Shown: positions 36,464-45,415, counted from the first letter of the stretch. The stretch is 64,000 nucleotides of DNA from Tepidanaerobacter acetatoxydans Re1 (GCF_000328765.2 NC_019954.2:1368501-1432500), one strand, 5' to 3'. Made by a program: numbers and translations. Notes: generated by a model not told the origin, from the sequence alone.

Positions 36464-36576
36464 TCGCATAACCTCCCTTTATCATATATTATAAATTATT
36501 ATAGTTTTATATTTTTTATTCTTTAAGGTGACGCAAAAGACTATCTTTTAGCGTCACCAATAAACATTCTGTGATA

Positions 36577-38043
36577 TTAATCAATATACCCACTGTATTT
36601 AGCAACAATTTCCATAAGTTTGACTTGAGCCTTTACGGCATATCTAAAGTTGCTCTCGATAATCTGACCATCATCATCGGTAGTGCCAAGGCCAGGTGAA
36701 ATCATTATGTTACCATCGTATGCTACTGTCGGGATTACACCCATTTGGGAAAGACCTGTTTGCAGTAACTGAGTTCCAGCATACATGTCTTCAATTGAGA
36801 AAATGGGGAAACCAAGTTCTTCATTATTCCATGTATTTTCATAATTTACTTCTATTGCTCTTGAGTTATATGACTTGGATATAATTAATCCTTTCCTTAT
36901 CTTAGGATGTATTTGGTCAAATTCCTCTTTAACAATTTTATACATATCATCAACTGGCTTCTTGAGATTATCTGGATTATCTTTTAGCTCTTTTAATGCT
37001 GCAATCATACCAAGCATAGCTTCTTTACCGGGGTCATTTGTAACATAAGCAGCTTTCCCATAAGATGCTGTAGTTCCATACCTGTCACCATGCATTCCAA
37101 GGGCTCTACGAATAGGCACCATACATTCCTCTTTACCTATTATCAGACCTGATGTTGGAGATTCACTGGCTTTATCCATACTATATATAATAACATCAGC
37201 ACCGCTCTTGGAAATATCGTGACCTACAAAAGGAACTCCCCATGCATTATCTAAAACATAAGGTACATTAAATTCCTTTGCTATTTCTGCTAAACGTTTC
37301 TGGAGCACAGGCACACCATCGCTGTCTTTTACTCCGTAACCATATCCAGGTGTATCATAAGCAAGTGAAGTAATACCTGTAAGCATTGAAGCCTGTCGCT
37401 CAGCTATGGCTTTAATCTTTTTAGCTGAAGCCTCTGGATCGACTTTAGTTAGCTGAATTGCAGGATGATATTTAATACCATGAACTGAATAATCAGCACC
37501 AACTAAAGGTGCAATATAAACACTTAAATTGTTTTGCCTTTTACCATAAAATCCTAATTCACCAGCGGTAGATCCTCTGTCAGCAATAATATCTTTAAAC
37601 CTTCCAGGGAATGGCCTGCCGTAGCCACCATGGTGATGTAAATGTTTTTCATAAGGCATAATATAACGAGCCTGGTAACTTTCACCGCGACCCTGCATAG
37701 GTGGTGTAAATAGAGAATCAAATGTAACCCATAATCCGGCCTCACAAGTGTTTACGGGAGCTGCATCGTAATCATCCCCATAAACGTCTTTAACTATAGA
37801 TCTGATTTCATCTACTAGCTTAGCTAAAGGTATAACTTCAGTAGTACCTCTCTCTATAGCTGCCCTTACTTTTTTGTTCAATGGACCTGGGCAGCCTGAA
37901 ACAGCCCCTGTAAGTCCGAATTTGCCTCGCAATTCTGCAGGAATACCTATTTCATCAGCTGCTTTTCGCGCATCGGCATAAATATTTGAAATATTTGCCT
38001 GCAAAGCTTTGTACATCTCAAATTTTTTTGTAAATTTAGCCAT
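36577..38043 (-). CDS. PLP-dependent enzyme, fold-type I, unassigned
   Basis: A 488-aa protein. The large domain carries the PLP-pairing aspartate D265 in VLDNAWGVPF and the Schiff-base lysine K291 in IIYSMDKASESPTSGLIIG, followed by ALGMHGDRYGTTASYGKA. The N-terminal ~130 residues are distinctive (GAVSGCPGPLNKKVR and HHHGGYGRPFPGRF). It resembles class V aminotransferase/SelA-like folds but no specific family could be named. ATG with GGAGG upstream, 15 nt after ridA. Aminotransfer, lyase or thiolase-type chemistry are all possible. Confidence 0.72.
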   Translation of the reverse strand: MAKFTKKFEMYKALQANISNIYADARKAADEIGIPAELRGKFGLTGAVSGCPGPLNKKVRAAIERGTTEVIPLAKLVDEIRSIVKDVYGDDYDAAPVNTCEAGLWVTFDSLFTPPMQGRGESYQARYIMPYEKHLHHHGGYGRPFPGRFKDIIADRGSTAGELGFYGKRQNNLSVYIAPLVGADYSVHGIKYHPAIQLTKVDPEASAKKIKAIAERQASMLTGITSLAYDTPGYGYGVKDSDGVPVLQKRLAEIAKEFNVPYVLDNAWGVPFVGHDISKSGADVIIYSMDKASESPTSGLIIGKEECMVPIRRALGMHGDRYGTTASYGKAAYVTNDPGKEAMLGMIAALKELKDNPDNLKKPVDDMYKIVKEEFDQIHPKIRKGLIISKSYNSRAIEVNYENTWNNEELGFPIFSIEDMYAGTQLLQTGLSQMGVIPTVAYDGNIMISPGLGTTDDDGQIIESNFRYAVKAQVKLMEIVAKYSGYID

Positions 38044-38058
38044 TTTTATTCCTCCTTA

Positions 38059-38517
38059 TTATTTTAGCTTTACTATAATTTCTACTTCGCAAGTAGCATC
38101 CATAGGAAGTTGATTAACACCAACAGCCGAACGAGCATGTGCACCTGCTTCACCAAAAATCTCACCTAGTAATTCTGATGCTCCGTTTATAACTTTAGGC
38201 TGCTGATTAAACCCATCGGCACTGTTAACGAATCCAACCACTTTGACAATTTTCTCTACATTATCTAGGCTACCAGCCAAAGACTTAACTATACTCAGAC
38301 AATTTAATGCACATGTTTTTGCCGCCTGATAAGCTTCTTCTACAGAAACTTCCTTACCTACTTTACCTTTATACTTTAATTCACCATTTTCAAAAGGAAT
38401 TTGCCCGGCGGTATAGATATATTTTTCAACTTTAACGCCAGGAACATATGCTGCTACCGGCTTTGGTGGCTCAGGTAATGTAATTCCCATCTCCTGTATT
38501 TTTTTCTCAAAAGACAT
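38059..38517 (-). CDS. RidA/YjgF family enamine/imine deaminase
   Basis: A 152-aa protein, slightly longer than typical RidA (about 130). The catalytic-type arginine R129 lies in [13 protein letters not shown], and [12 protein letters not shown] is the N-terminal family signature. RidA proteins hydrolyse reactive enamines and imines from PLP enzymes to ketones and ammonia. Located 15 nt before the PLP enzyme, which fits that role. The ATG at 38517 follows GGAGGTG; an in-frame GTG lies within the ribosome binding site. Confidence 0.88.
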   Translation of the reverse strand: MSFEKKIQEMGITLPEPPKPVAAYVPGVKVEKYIYTAGQIPFENGELKYKGKVGKEVSVEEAYQAAKTCALNCLSIVKSLAGSLDNVEKIVKVVGFVNSADGFNQQPKVINGASELLGEIFGEAGAHARSAVGVNQLPMDATCEVEIIVKLK

Positions 38518-38561
38518 TTGATACACCTCCTTTCAAATAAAACCATTTAAAACTAAAACAA

Positions 38562-38984
38562 TCAACCAATGATAACTTCGTCATTAAGATTAAGGCTTCT
38601 TTCATTTCCTGAAATACGATCATTGCCATATATTACAATATTATAGTGATTGGGCATATGGGTTTCATCAAATCCTGCAATTTTCCCAATTACTTGCCCA
38701 TTTATTTTTACCTCATCTCCTACTATAATTACTGTACTTTCCTTTACTGTAAAAAAACCTATATAGGCTATTTTATTTACAGTATCTCCAGGTTTCTTGT
38801 CTTCATCTGTTAAAATAATCTCATGTACTTCATCAGCAACTAGACATCTTGATGGTTGTGGAATAAGCTGCAAACCACGTTCATCATACTTACCGTCTAG
38901 AACTACTACAAGATTGCCTTTCAATGGCTTTTTTTTAGCATATGGATTAGCTTTAAACATTCCTTTTTTATAAGGATCATTCAT
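38562..38984 (-). CDS. 140-aa protein, first gene of the mutase cluster
   Basis: A soluble, mostly beta protein: N-terminal NDPYKKGMFKANPYAKKKPLKG, then LVVVLDGKYDERGLQLIPQPSRCLVADEV and a C-terminal INGQVIGKIAGFDETHMPNHYN. The ATG has GGAGG placed directly after a palindromic site (38997-39011). It probably leads unit 1. No catalytic motif recognised; C47 in the SRCLVAD segment and the HMPNHYN segment could matter. Function unknown. Confidence 0.7.
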   Translation of the reverse strand: MNDPYKKGMFKANPYAKKKPLKGNLVVVLDGKYDERGLQLIPQPSRCLVADEVHEIILTDEDKKPGDTVNKIAYIGFFTVKESTVIIVGDEVKINGQVIGKIAGFDETHMPNHYNIVIYGNDRISGNERSLNLNDEVIIG

Positions 38985-38996
38985 CTGTATTACCTC

Positions 38997-39047
38997 CTCA
39001 TCACTGATGAGCTATTCTATTATATTAGTTCGACATAAATAACGAAA
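38997..39047 (-). promoter_or_regulatory. Promoter with candidate operator 2
   Basis: On the - strand, TATAAT (39019-39024) is followed by the palindrome CTCATC-N3-GATGAG (38997-39011) near the expected start point; the -35 (TTTCGT, 39042-39047) is weak. The operator touches the ribosome binding site of the 140-aa gene. Confidence 0.55.
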
Positions 39048-39479
39048 ATCCTTCTCATAATTTAACTTTTTAATAGATTTTTATAGTTATTATCCAAAAT
39101 TTCAAAAGTACTATAATGAGTATTTTAAATTTCCAAACTATCCCTTACAATAAATGAAACAACAAACAAGTCTCTTTCAATATCAGGTAAAAAAAATAAA
39201 CGTCAATCGAAGTAGTCATTATCTAATATTTTTGTTTAAAAAGCACCTTCCGCCTACTTTTTTATAATAATATTTAAATTCTTATAACTTTTGGAAAATT
39301 TTCTCAAAAAAATTATTATATGACGCAGATCGTATGTTAACCAAAAACTTAAGCTTAAAGTTTTTACATCAGAATTAAACGTTGATTATAATGTAAAAAT
39401 CCTGTTTTCTCAAATTGATGGTCAACATATAGCGTTTTTATTAAATCTAAGACAATATATTGACATTTCTTGGCTAAAA
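39048..39479. other. Intergenic stretch upstream of the mutase cluster
   Basis: Over 400 bp of AT-rich sequence downstream of gerW. A hairpin-like AAAAACTT...AAGTTTTT near 39344-39366 may terminate gerW. A loose relative of the direct repeat (CGTATGTTAACCAAA) occurs near 39330. No gene seen. Confidence 0.4.
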
Positions 39480-39893
39480 TTAACTTTCTACGGTAGAATC
39501 AACTTTACTTTTTTTAAATATACTGTTTACTTGGTCGATTATTTGAGGTGCGACATCTATTATTCTTTCTACTGTGGTATTTTGGCTAATTGACAGAAGT
39601 CTTACTTGTTCTTTGCCAACAACTAAAAAAGCTACCGGCTTTACTGTAACCCCGGCACCGCTACCGCCACCGAAAGGAAACTCCGGCTTATCTTTCTTAT
39701 CATTTTCTTTTGAACCTTTTGCATCAAATTCGCTTCCTCCTGCTGCAAAGCCAAAGCAGACACATGAAACCGGGATTATTACGCTCCCGTCTTGAGTCTC
39801 AACGGCATCCCCAACTATTGTATTTACATCGACCATTTCCTTAATACTCTCCATTGAAGTTTTTATTAAACTCTGAATAGGATGTTCATCCAT
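39480..39893 (-). CDS. gerW: GerW family sporulation protein (YtfJ)
   Basis: A 137-aa protein with the family core: VDVNTIVGDAVETQDGSVIIPVSCVCFGFAAGGSEF, a Gly-rich stretch FPFGGGSGAGVTVKPVAFLVV and a short helix at the end. In Bacillus YtfJ/GerW is made in the forespore and is needed for normal spore germination. The ATG at 39893 follows GGAGCG; earlier in-frame codons overlap the ytfI-like gene. The pair with a DUF2953 protein mirrors Bacillus ytfI-ytfJ. Confidence 0.93.
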   Translation of the reverse strand: MDEHPIQSLIKTSMESIKEMVDVNTIVGDAVETQDGSVIIPVSCVCFGFAAGGSEFDAKGSKENDKKDKPEFPFGGGSGAGVTVKPVAFLVVGKEQVRLLSISQNTTVERIIDVAPQIIDQVNSIFKKSKVDSTVES

Positions 39894-39960
39894 GGTCTTA
39901 TCGCTCCTTTTTATTGCCAATATGGCTATAGATAATAGAATTTTTTTTCGATAATATCCA

Positions 39961-40581
39961 TTACCAAACAAGGATTAAACTTGCAATAATAATATGACCA
40001 ACCCTTGCTTGAAATATACAATTCATTTCAATTTCTAGAGGTTCTTGACTTGCAAAAACCGGATTTATATTTACTTTTACATTACTGTAATCAAGGTTAG
40101 TATAAGTGGAAAATATTCTTAATAATATATAAGCAGCACACCATATCTGACCAGCTAAAATTCCTGTAAAAGCCGCATTTTCACTGCCAAAGGTAATATT
40201 AAAAATAAAATCCGAAAGGACAATAAACTTAGATAAACATCTAATGATTGTTTTTTTAAAATTATCAGGATATTTATAAATATACTCAAGTCTCTTTGTT
40301 ATTATTTTATATTTCACCTTAAGAGGGGAAACAATAATTTTTTTTGATTTAGAAATCTCATCGTTCCGGATATTAAGATTGTATTTTAAACTTAATATGG
40401 GAATAAAATTTTCTATTATAAATTTTATCTCAGATATTTCAAAAACTACTTTTGATATTTCAAAAAAAACCATTTTAATCCGAATGTAGTTATCGGATTT
40501 TTTTTTAAATACTTGGATACAAATTTTTACCGGTAATAAAAGAAAGAGAGAAAAAGTTAGGATAATCAGCAAGTATTTCAT
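39961..40581 (-). CDS. DUF2953 (YtfI-like) protein
   Basis: A 206-aa protein with a membrane helix at residues 1-20 and a second near the C-terminus (VGHIIIASLILVW). The core SENAAFTGILAGQIWCA and the LDYSNVKVNINPVFASQEPLEI stretch are typical of DUF2953. ATG with AAGGAG upstream. It lies just before gerW, as in Bacillus. A role in spores is inferred from that pairing; no enzymatic motif. Confidence 0.85.
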   Translation of the reverse strand: MKYLLIILTFSLFLLLPVKICIQVFKKKSDNYIRIKMVFFEISKVVFEISEIKFIIENFIPILSLKYNLNIRNDEISKSKKIIVSPLKVKYKIITKRLEYIYKYPDNFKKTIIRCLSKFIVLSDFIFNITFGSENAAFTGILAGQIWCAAYILLRIFSTYTNLDYSNVKVNINPVFASQEPLEIEMNCIFQARVGHIIIASLILVW

Positions 40582-40640
40582 AGTAATCTCCTTAAACCTT
40601 TTCTCTTAGTTTGCAGCAAAAAAATGCTAATAATTCACTA

Positions 40641-41147
40641 CTATTTGTCAGTAACAATATCTTCGATGTTCTCTAATCCAAAATAGTCCATGCATTGTTC
40701 CGTTATACCATAAAGTATCGGCCTGCCAGGAATATCTAAACGTCCCATTTCAAAAACAAGATTTTTCTCCTGAAGTGTACTAATTGCTTTTTCTGAATTT
40801 ACACCTCTTATAGCCTCAATTTCATTCCGGGTTATGGGTTGCTTAAACATTATGATTGCCAATGTTTCTAGAGCAGCTTTAGAAAGTTGTGATTTTATCT
40901 TAGGTTTAAAAATGGCTTCTATGTATGGAAATATATTAGGTTTTGTTGTGAGTCTTAAGCTCTCGCCAACTTTTGAGACCATTAAACCATGATATGGTTT
41001 ATCGTAATAATGCTGTAATTGCTCAACACATTCCATAACCTGTTCATTTGATATGCCTAATACCTTTGCAATTTCACCTATATTCACTGGCTCACCTGAA
41101 ATAAATAATATTCCTTCGATGATACCCATGGCTTTTTGTATATCCAT
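40641..41147 (-). CDS. scpB: Segregation and condensation protein B
   Basis: A 168-aa winged-helix kleisin partner of SMC. Two WH domains: GIIEGILFISGEPVNIGEIAKVLG and AALETLAIIMFKQPITRNEIEAIRGVNSEKAI, with PGRPILYGIT at the end. It follows scpA with a 7-nt gap. ScpA-ScpB-SMC compacts and segregates chromosomes. Start ATG with GGAGG about 13 nt upstream, longer than usual. Confidence 0.95.
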   Translation of the reverse strand: MDIQKAMGIIEGILFISGEPVNIGEIAKVLGISNEQVMECVEQLQHYYDKPYHGLMVSKVGESLRLTTKPNIFPYIEAIFKPKIKSQLSKAALETLAIIMFKQPITRNEIEAIRGVNSEKAISTLQEKNLVFEMGRLDIPGRPILYGITEQCMDYFGLENIEDIVTDK

Positions 41148-41154
41148 CTGGTAA

Positions 41155-41892
41155 CTAAGCCTCCCTGCAAGTTAAAACAATTTCTCCAAATTGTTTTTCT
41201 TGGGCTGCTAAAATTCTATTCATTTTTATCAATTCTAATATCGCTAAAAATGTCATTATTATCTCAGTCTTTGATGCATCATAACTAAACAATTTGCTAA
41301 ACCGCACCTGCGATTTTAGACGTTTTAATGTCTTGTAAACTTCTGTTATTTTATGCGATAGCGGCATGGAATCCTTGGTTATTTTAGAGATTTTTTCTTC
41401 CGGTTTCTTTTTATTCATGACCGATATAAATGAAGATTTTAAGTCCTCCAAAGATATTTTAGATATGGAAAAATCAGTTGCCCACACATAAGATAAATCT
41501 TCAGGAGGTTTTTTTAAGATTAACTTTTGTTCTTCTTCTTTAGCTTTTAATGCAAGAGAAATCTCTTTAAATTTTTTATATTCCAGTAGTTTATTTACTA
41601 AGTCATCTCTAGGATCATCATCTTCCATTGCTGCTAACTCTGATTGCACTTCTTGATTTTGATTCGAAGGTAACAGTAATTTTGATTTGATACTTAGCAG
41701 AGTAGCAGCCATAACTAGAAATTCACTAGCTAAATCTAACTTATTTTCTCTAATTTCTTCAATAAAGCTCAGATATTGCTCAGTCAAATCCGCTATTGGT
41801 ATATCATATATGTCTATTTGATTTTTTTCAATTAGGTGAAACAAAAGGTCGAAAGGCCCTTCAAAAGCATCGATTTTAATATTTAATGTCAC
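41155..41892 (-). CDS. scpA: Segregation and condensation protein A (kleisin)
   Basis: A 245-aa kleisin. N-terminal FEGPFDLLFHLIEKNQIDIYDIPI binds the SMC neck; the C-terminal winged helix (KTEIIMTFLAILELIKMNRILAAQEKQFGEIVL) binds the SMC cap. GTG start after AAGGTGAA. Organised as trpS-scpA-scpB in one direction, a common clostridial order. Confidence 0.95.
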   Translation of the reverse strand: MTLNIKIDAFEGPFDLLFHLIEKNQIDIYDIPIADLTEQYLSFIEEIRENKLDLASEFLVMAATLLSIKSKLLLPSNQNQEVQSELAAMEDDDPRDDLVNKLLEYKKFKEISLALKAKEEEQKLILKKPPEDLSYVWATDFSISKISLEDLKSSFISVMNKKKPEEKISKITKDSMPLSHKITEVYKTLKRLKSQVRFSKLFSYDASKTEIIMTFLAILELIKMNRILAAQEKQFGEIVLTCREA

Positions 41893-41908
41893 GTTTCTTC
41901 ACCTTTAT

Positions 41909-42892
41909 CTAAATTTTCATTGCATTTCTAACTTCTTCCAAGGTTTTCTCTGCAACCAAACGTGCTCGCTTAGCTCCATTATCAAGAATATCATCTATAG
42001 TTTTTGGATTTTGTTCTAGCTCTTTTCTTTTCTGATGTATTGGTTGCATTTTATTAATTATTAAATTAGCTAACTTTTTTTTACATTCTACACATCCAAT
42101 TTGACCTTTTTCACAAGCCTCTTTTAATTCTTGAATATTATTTTGTTCATCAAAGGCAGTATAGAACGCATATACATTGCAAATGTCAGGATGACCAGGA
42201 TCATTTTTTCTGATTCTTGCAGGATCTGTAATCATCATTTTAACTTTTTGTTTTATTACTTCAGGGCCTGCAGATATTTCGATATAATTATCATAACTTT
42301 TGCTCATTTTTCTTCCGTCAATTCCGGGCAGTACCTTAAATTCTGTATAAAGTGCCTCAGGCTCCGGAAAAACCGGTTTATAAATATAGTTGAATCTTCT
42401 AGAAATCTCCCGTGATAGTTCAATATGGGCTTCTTGGTCCTTACCTACAGGAACTTTATTTGCTTTATAAATAAGTATGTCTGTTGCCATAAGAACTGGA
42501 TAACCAAGGAAGCCATAGGTATTAATTTCGCGACTTTCCAGTTGTTTTAATTGTTCTTTGTAAGTAGGACATCTTTCCAGCCATGATAACGGTGTTATCA
42601 TTGAAAGTAAAAGATGCAACTCGGCATGCTGTTTTACATGAGATTGTACAAAAATGTTGCATTTTTTCGGATCAAGTCCAACACTTATCCAATCGATAAC
42701 CATTTGACGGATATTCTCTTTTAAATCTTCGGTATTTTGATACCCGGTAGTAAGCGCATGCCAATCCACTACTACAAAAAAACAATCGTAATCATCTTGC
42801 AATTTAACCCAGTTTGTTAATGCTCCCATCATATTCCCCATATGCAGGCGACCGGTAGGTCTCATCCCGCTCATAACTACATCATTTTTCAT
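41909..42892 (-). CDS. trpS: Tryptophanyl-tRNA synthetase
   Basis: A 327-aa class I synthetase. The HIGH-like motif is GMRPTGRLHMGN and the KMSKS loop is GRKMSKSYDN; the Trp/ATP site segment VVDWHALTT follows. ATG 42892 after GGGAGG; a slightly earlier in-frame ATG overlaps that site. No T-box leader is seen in the 17 nt before it, so it may be expressed with the site-2 protease upstream. Confidence 0.95.
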   Translation of the reverse strand: MKNDVVMSGMRPTGRLHMGNMMGALTNWVKLQDDYDCFFVVVDWHALTTGYQNTEDLKENIRQMVIDWISVGLDPKKCNIFVQSHVKQHAELHLLLSMITPLSWLERCPTYKEQLKQLESREINTYGFLGYPVLMATDILIYKANKVPVGKDQEAHIELSREISRRFNYIYKPVFPEPEALYTEFKVLPGIDGRKMSKSYDNYIEISAGPEVIKQKVKMMITDPARIRKNDPGHPDICNVYAFYTAFDEQNNIQELKEACEKGQIGCVECKKKLANLIINKMQPIHQKRKELEQNPKTIDDILDNGAKRARLVAEKTLEEVRNAMKI

Positions 42893-42924
42893 GAAAATTC
42901 CTCCCATAATTAACTACTAAGATG

Positions 42925-43548
42925 CTAAAATCTTAATAATAGCAAATCAGATAAAGTATTTAATCCCGAGTGTACAAATACGATCAAAGGGTTTAAAATA
43001 ACATTTAATAGGCCGAAATACACTAATAACACTAATATAAAGGGGCCATAAGTTTCTAACTGTGAAAACTCATAGGAATATCTTGCAGGTAATAGTCCCA
43101 TAAGTATCTTAGAACCATCCAATGGTGGAATTGGAATCATATTAAAAACAGCTAGGGTTAAATTATATAGAAATAAAATGTAAATAAAATTATCCAGAAT
43201 ACCATTATGAAAGATATCTAGTTTCAAAATAACCATTGTTAATAACGCTAATATTAAGTTAGCAATAGGACCTGCTAAAGAAACCAACACTATACCCTTC
43301 TTAGGTTCTTTATAATAATTTGGATTTATTTCAACAGGTTTGGCCCATCCAAATTTAAAAAGCCATAACATTAGTAATCCTACAGGGTCTAAATGAGCTA
43401 ACGGATTTAGTGACAATCTACCTCGCCATTTAGGTGTTGGGTCACCTAATGAATATGAAACCTTAGCGTGAGCATATTCGTGAAAGGTAATTGCCAATAA
43501 CAAAGCCGGTATTCTTAATAGCATTTCCGGACCTAAAAAATATGGCAT
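42925..43548 (-). CDS. Site-2 protease family (M50) membrane metalloprotease
   Basis: A 207-aa polytopic membrane protein. Zinc motif HEYAH (HExxH) in the first helix, then NPLAHLDPVG, and the second motif NMIPIPPLDGSKIL supplying the third ligand D. About five membrane segments. This is the short YdjM-like/Rhomboid-independent S2P type found in clostridia near trpS. ATG 43548 is chosen; ATG 43560 lies too close to AGGAAGG. Substrate unknown. Confidence 0.88.
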   Translation of the reverse strand: MPYFLGPEMLLRIPALLLAITFHEYAHAKVSYSLGDPTPKWRGRLSLNPLAHLDPVGLLMLWLFKFGWAKPVEINPNYYKEPKKGIVLVSLAGPIANLILALLTMVILKLDIFHNGILDNFIYILFLYNLTLAVFNMIPIPPLDGSKILMGLLPARYSYEFSQLETYGPFILVLLVYFGLLNVILNPLIVFVHSGLNTLSDLLLLRF

Positions 43549-43618
43549 GTAAGCTGTCATCCTTCCTATATATTTTTTGTTCCCGCATAATGCATTATAC
43601 CATTTATATCAAAACGAA

Positions 43619-43642
43619 AAAAGTGTGCTTAAGCACACTTTT
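43619..43642 (-). terminator. Intrinsic terminator after lysA
   Basis: Perfect 10-bp stem (43619-43628 with 43633-43642), TTAA loop; the - strand continues with TTTTTCGTTTT. Confidence 0.85.
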
Positions 43643-43703
43643 AAATAAATAATCAAAAATTGAACCAAAAATCTAAAGTCGAATAAACTGATCCACAACA
43701 AAA

Positions 43704-45038
43704 TTATAAGCTTGCCAAAGAAATATTTTTAGAATTTGGCATAAACACTTCATTGCTTAGCAAGTCTTCATATGTTTGGCGGCGAACAACAAGTCGAGCT
43801 GTTTTATTTTTTACAAATACTACTGCCGGTTTTGGCATCATATTATAGTTGCTAGCCATAGAATAATGGTATGCTCCTGTGGTAAAAACAGCTAAAATAT
43901 CACCCGGCATGATTTTAGGTAAATTTATGTCCCAGATTAACATGTCTCCAGATTCACAACACTTTCCGGCTATAGAAACTATTTCTTCCCTCGGACACCC
44001 AGCTTTATTGGCAATAACAGCTGAGTATTCTGCTCCATACAATGCTGGTCTTATATTATCACTCATTCCGCCGTCAACACTGACATATTTTCTAACGCCA
44101 GGGATATTTTTTATGGAACCAATTGTATATAAGGTGGTACCTGCTTCACCTACAATAGCTCTTCCTGGTTCTATCAATATTTTAGGAATAGGCATATTAT
44201 GTTTTTTACAAGCTTCCTTAACTGATTCGACTAAAACTTCAATGTAATTTTTTACAGCCAAAGGCTTGTCTTTCTCTGTATATCTAATACCAAAGCCTCC
44301 GCCAAAATCAATTTCTCTGGTTCTGAAATCGTATCGTTCATTTACAATTTTAGCAAATTGAATCATTATTTTTGCTGCATCCTTAAAAGGCTCATCTTCA
44401 AATATTTGAGAACCAATATGACAGTGAAAACCCATTAGTTTCAAGCCTTTTATACTTAAAGCATTTTCTACGGCCATAAATGCATGTCCATTTTCCATTC
44501 CAAAGCCAAATTTAGAATCAAGTTGACCGGTTTTTATATAGTCATGCGTATGAGCTTCAATGCCGGGAGTTAAACGTAATAAGATTTTTATTTTTTTACC
44601 TTGATATTTTTTAGCAACATCTCTTAACAATTCAAGCTCATAAAAATTATCTACCACAATACGTCCAACACCATATTCTGCTGCCATTTCTAATTCGGCA
44701 TACGACTTATTGTTACCATGAAAATATATCCTTTTTGAAGGAAAGCCGGATTTTATAGCTGTATAAAGCTCCCCTCCGGATACTACATCAAGACTGAGAC
44801 CCTCTTCTTCTATTAATTTGCACATTTCCATAGTTAAAAAAGCCTTCCCTGCATAAATCACTTCACTATTTTCATGCAAATTATTCAAACTATCTCTATA
44901 TAAACGGCAATTTTCACGAATATGATTCTCATCCATTACATATAAAGGCGTGCCAAATTCTTTTGCAAGTTCTACCGCATCGCATCCACCAATTTCCAAA
45001 TGGTTGAACTTGTTAATTCTACCAGTCCCGCAAAACAT
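43704..45038 (-). CDS. lysA: Diaminopimelate decarboxylase
   Basis: A 444-aa fold-type III PLP enzyme making L-lysine from meso-DAP. Schiff-base K65 in VIYAGKAFLT, the HCHIGSQI phosphate region, EPGRAIVGEAG and the C-terminal CCESGDML/GAYHYSMASNYN substrate residues. ATG with AAAGGAG upstream. Expression is controlled by a lysine riboswitch and attenuator in the leader (45066-45331). Confidence 0.96.
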   Translation of the reverse strand: MFCGTGRINKFNHLEIGGCDAVELAKEFGTPLYVMDENHIRENCRLYRDSLNNLHENSEVIYAGKAFLTMEMCKLIEEEGLSLDVVSGGELYTAIKSGFPSKRIYFHGNNKSYAELEMAAEYGVGRIVVDNFYELELLRDVAKKYQGKKIKILLRLTPGIEAHTHDYIKTGQLDSKFGFGMENGHAFMAVENALSIKGLKLMGFHCHIGSQIFEDEPFKDAAKIMIQFAKIVNERYDFRTREIDFGGGFGIRYTEKDKPLAVKNYIEVLVESVKEACKKHNMPIPKILIEPGRAIVGEAGTTLYTIGSIKNIPGVRKYVSVDGGMSDNIRPALYGAEYSAVIANKAGCPREEIVSIAGKCCESGDMLIWDINLPKIMPGDILAVFTTGAYHYSMASNYNMMPKPAVVFVKNKTARLVVRRQTYEDLLSNEVFMPNSKNISLASL

Positions 45039-45065
45039 ATAATTTTTCTCCTTTCGTTTACATAT

Positions 45066-45096
45066 AAAAAAACAACCGGGATATTTGCCGGCTGTT
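45066..45096 (-). terminator. Attenuator terminator of the lysA leader
   Basis: GC-rich stem AACAGCCGG/CCGGTTGTT (with G-U pairs) around a CAAATAT loop, then a T run at 45066-45072. It lies between the riboswitch and lysA, as expected for transcription termination control. Confidence 0.85.
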
Positions 45097-45104
45097 TAGT
45101 TCAA

Positions 45105-45331
45105 AGGCAAATACCTCTCTCATAAATGAAGTAGCGCTTCACTGAATAAACTTTCAGTGACAGTCTTATACCTATTCGATATAAGCCCAGTATGATTTCT
45201 TGGGGGAAAACCATACTTCGGCGATAATCCCTTTTAATTTGCTTCATAGACTTCCCGTATCTCCACAAATCTACTCATGATATATCGCGCCTCTACCCCA
45301 ACTCTTATCGAGATGAGGTATAATATTTAAT
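45105..45331 (-). promoter_or_regulatory. Lysine riboswitch (L box)
   Basis: The lysA leader on the - strand carries the L-box consensus blocks in order: GTAGAGGCGCGA, ATGAGTAG, GGAAGTC, GCCGAAG, CTGGGC and GACTGTCACTGAAAG, with long paired arms between them (for example GAAGTAGCGCTTC and TTTCAGTGACAGT on the + strand). Placement just upstream of lysA and of an attenuator fits a lysine-sensing OFF switch. Confidence 0.9.
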
Positions 45332-45338
45332 TTTGTAT

Positions 45339-45368
45339 ACTATATCACATTTAGCTTCAAATTGTCAA
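45339..45368 (-). promoter_or_regulatory. lysA promoter
   Basis: Perfect TTGACA (45363-45368 on the - strand) and TATAGT (45339-45344), 18-nt spacer. Start point expected near 45331, at the 5' end of the riboswitch. Confidence 0.8.
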
Positions 45369-45415
45369 GCAATTTTTTTAATAATCGATTTTTTATTTAT
45401 TTATTATTTGTAAAC

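Noticed and set aside
30124-38984. Cluster as standard lysine or ornithine fermentation
   Set aside because: No Kce, Kal, Kdd, OrtA, OrtB, OraS or racemase-like gene is present, and the PLP, FAD and 140-aa genes are not part of those clusters.
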